From assembly GCA_951812895.1 (NCBI GenBank), contig OX638333.1:4382001-4446000 (forward strand): 64,000 nucleotides of DNA. Direction: 5' to 3'. Under the pieces are notes generated by a model. The model did no database searches. It was given only the letters and a program-made list of their open reading frames with translations, and was not told the origin of the DNA. Positions 62,421 through 64,000 of the stretch are shown piece by piece. A program made the position numbers and the translations under genes. Numbering within the stretch: the stretch's first letter is position 1; every line of letters starts with the position of its first letter. This stretch comes from an uncultured Roseovarius sp. GTDB lineage: Bacteria > Pseudomonadota > Alphaproteobacteria > Rhodobacterales > Rhodobacteraceae.

Positions 62421-63797
62421 ATGCCCATTGACGCCGTTCTGTCGCAAATTGACGACCAATTGCCCACCGCCATCGACCGCCTGATGGAGTTATTGCGCAT
62501 TCCATCGATCTCAACAGATCCTGCCTATGCAGACCAATGCCAGGCCGCAGCCGATTGGCTGGTGAACGATCTTCAAAGCATTGGAATACAAGCGGAAAAA
62601 CGACTGACACCCGGCCACCCCATGGTTGTAGGACACATTGACGGCCCGGGTCCTCACCTGCTGTTTTATGGCCATTATGACGTCCAGCCGGTTGATCCTC
62701 TGGATCTGTGGCACAGCGATCCGTTCGCTCCTGAGCTTCAGGAGACCGATGGCGGCCAGGTGATCAGGGGACGCGGATCTTCGGATGACAAAGGGCAGCT
62801 TATGACCTTTGTCGAGGCCTGCCGCGCTTACAAAGAAGTGAACGGTGCGTTACCCTGCAAAATTACCTTCTTTTTCGAGGGTGAGGAAGAATCAGGCTCG
62901 CCCTCGCTGATCCCGTTTCTGGAAGAAAACGCAGCTGAGTTAAGCGCCGATATCGCACTTGTCTGTGACACCTCAATGGTTGCTCCGGGTGTGCCCTCCA
63001 TCGCATCTCAACTGCGCGGCATGCTCAAGGATGAGTTTACCATTCATGGGCCGCGAATTGACCTGCATTCGGGCCATTACGGCGGTCCTGCCCTGAACCC
63101 GCTAAAGGAATTGTCCCACATCATCGCATCTTTTCATGATGATCAGGGCCGCGTCGCCGTCGACGGCTTCTACGAAGGCGTGCACGAGGTTTCTGACGAA
63201 TTGTTACGGCAGTGGGAGAGCTGCGGCTTTGACGAAGACGCCTATCTCAGCCTGCCGGGCTTTACCCGCCCGCATGGAGAAGCAGGATATTCCACACTGG
63301 TCCAGCAATGGGCCCGCCCGACGCTGGAAATCAACGGGATGTGGGGCGGTTATCAGGGGGTTGGCTCAAAAACTGTGATCCCTGCAGAGGCACATTGCAA
63401 ACTGACCTGCCGTTTGGTTGGGGATATGGACCCTGATGTGCTGCGCGAAAGGGTCCGCAAACATGTAGAGGACCGACTGTCCCCTGATGCACGGATCGAA
63501 TGGGATCAGGATCTGGAGGGGTCTCCGGCCTCGGTGATGAATACCGACCGCCCTGAGTTCGAGCTGGCCCGTCAGGCCCTTAGCGATGAATGGAACCGCG
63601 AAGCAGTGTTCTCGGGCATGGGTGGATCGATCCCCGTTACACGATTCTTCACGGACATTCTTGGGCTTGATTCGATGCTCATCGGATTTGCACAAGAGGA
63701 TGATGCAATTCACTCACCCAACGAGAAGTATAACGTCGAAAGCTTCCACAAAGGCATCCGCAGCTGGGCACGAGTGCTGGAAAAACTGGCAGGATAG
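62421..63797 (+). CDS. M20-family dipeptidase
   Basis: The 458-residue metallopeptidase shows LLRIPSISTDPAYADQCQAAADWL, LLFYGHYDVQPVDPLDLW with a metal-binding His/Asp, VIRGRGSSDDKGQLMTFVEACRAY, FFEGEEESGSPSL with the general-base Glu, and a lid domain followed by FAQEDDAIHSPNEKYNVESFHKG with the last His ligand. This is the M20 dipeptidase/carnosinase-like type. It is divergent from hemA; function is broad peptide turnover by family inference. Confidence 0.95.
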   Translation: MPIDAVLSQIDDQLPTAIDRLMELLRIPSISTDPAYADQCQAAADWLVNDLQSIGIQAEKRLTPGHPMVVGHIDGPGPHLLFYGHYDVQPVDPLDLWHSDPFAPELQETDGGQVIRGRGSSDDKGQLMTFVEACRAYKEVNGALPCKITFFFEGEEESGSPSLIPFLEENAAELSADIALVCDTSMVAPGVPSIASQLRGMLKDEFTIHGPRIDLHSGHYGGPALNPLKELSHIIASFHDDQGRVAVDGFYEGVHEVSDELLRQWESCGFDEDAYLSLPGFTRPHGEAGYSTLVQQWARPTLEINGMWGGYQGVGSKTVIPAEAHCKLTCRLVGDMDPDVLRERVRKHVEDRLSPDARIEWDQDLEGSPASVMNTDRPEFELARQALSDEWNREAVFSGMGGSIPVTRFFTDILGLDSMLIGFAQEDDAIHSPNEKYNVESFHKGIRSWARVLEKLAG

Positions 63798-63832
63798 CGG
63801 AGGGCTCAGGCCCACCTTGCCACGCTTGGTAG

Positions 63833-63850
63833 GGTGGGTACCGACCCACC
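63833..63850. repeat. Short perfect hairpin GGTGGGT-ACCG-ACCCACC
   Basis: Seven-base perfect arms with a 4-base loop lie between the M20 stop and the tRNA gene. It may terminate the dipeptidase transcript or the tRNA read on the other strand, or be one of the short GGTGGG palindromes common in these genomes. Confidence 0.45.
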
Positions 63851-63903
63851 ATTCGCAACCCAACGCAAACAACGACCAAGAACTATTCGAAATCGAGGAA
63901 AAG

Positions 63904-63980
63904 TGGCGCGGTTGACGGGGCTCGAACCCGCGACCCCCGGCGTGACAGGCCGGTACTCTAACCAACTGAGCTACAACCGC
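63904..63980 (-). tRNA. tRNA-Asp (GTC)
   Basis: Read on the minus strand the acceptor arms GCGGTTG (63980-63974) and CAACCGC (63914-63908) pair fully. The D arm AGCTCAGTTGGTTAGAGT, anticodon stem CCGGC with loop CTGTCAC (anticodon GTC) and the T arm GGGTTCGAGCCC region follow. The discriminator G is at 63907 and CCA is encoded at 63906-63904. Confidence 0.97.
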
Positions 63981-64000
63981 GCATACGCCAGAATGTTCAT

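Overview
The window looks like chromosome of a marine alphaproteobacterium of the family Rhodobacteraceae (Roseobacter group). This rests on gene content and order: a C4-pathway 5-aminolevulinate synthase (hemA), pepA-holC, lptF-lptG-lptD-surA-pdxA-rsmA, prfA-prmC, DUF4167 and DUF1499 proteins, a BolA/Grx4 pair, a TmoX-like betaine transporter and an N-methylglutamate synthase/GmaS-like cluster. Coding density is high, no gene-free stretch exceeds 300 bases, and I see no insertion sequence, prophage or CRISPR array.

Region 1 (1-1.4 kb): a YbjN-like exported protein, bolA and grxD. Region 2 (1.4-18.4 kb) is the most interesting part. A long minus-strand series starts with a flavin reductase, an aldehyde dehydrogenase, an LLM-type flavin monooxygenase, a DUF1185 protein and an alpha/beta hydrolase. 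It continues through a ThDP enzyme, a carboxymuconolactone-decarboxylase-like protein and an XRE-cupin regulator to mgsA-mgsB-mgsC-DUF3303-gmaS. A divergent LysR regulator and a three-gene TmoX/ProX-type ABC transporter lie on the plus strand. I infer uptake and ring-opening of an N-methylated heterocyclic betaine; homarine (N-methylpicolinate) is the best candidate. Ring opening, aldehyde oxidation and deformylation modelled on trigonelline catabolism would give an N-methylglutamate skeleton, the compound the neighbouring mgs genes handle. I recall, without being able to check, a recent report of a homABCDER operon for homarine; the gene count (five enzymes plus a regulator) fits.

Region 3 (18.4-44 kb) is mostly housekeeping: a ureohydrolase with an operator-like promoter, a 41-residue basic ORF, ndk, an ABC-F ATPase, MarC, a retropepsin-like protease, holC-pepA, the LPS-export operon with five successive ATGA overlaps, prmC-prfA, agmatinase, an M20 amidohydrolase, mazG, an amidase and prfB. 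Region 4 (44.1-47.2 kb) holds six tandem genes for small exported tail-collar (MdpB-like) proteins. Pairwise similarity and order show that a three-gene block was duplicated, and each block has its own terminator. Region 5 (47.4-64 kb) contains PBP1A, AmiC, an aminotransferase, an M48-TPR protease with a DsbA-like protein, a CadC-like regulator opposite a secreted HELVHH protein, a class-V PLP enzyme, ispG, rodZ, hemA with an FNR/FnrL-like box upstream, an M20 dipeptidase and tRNA-Asp(GTC).

Limits: families were recognised from sequence memory and motifs only. Substrates of the LLM monooxygenase, ThDP enzyme, transporter and collar proteins are inferred.
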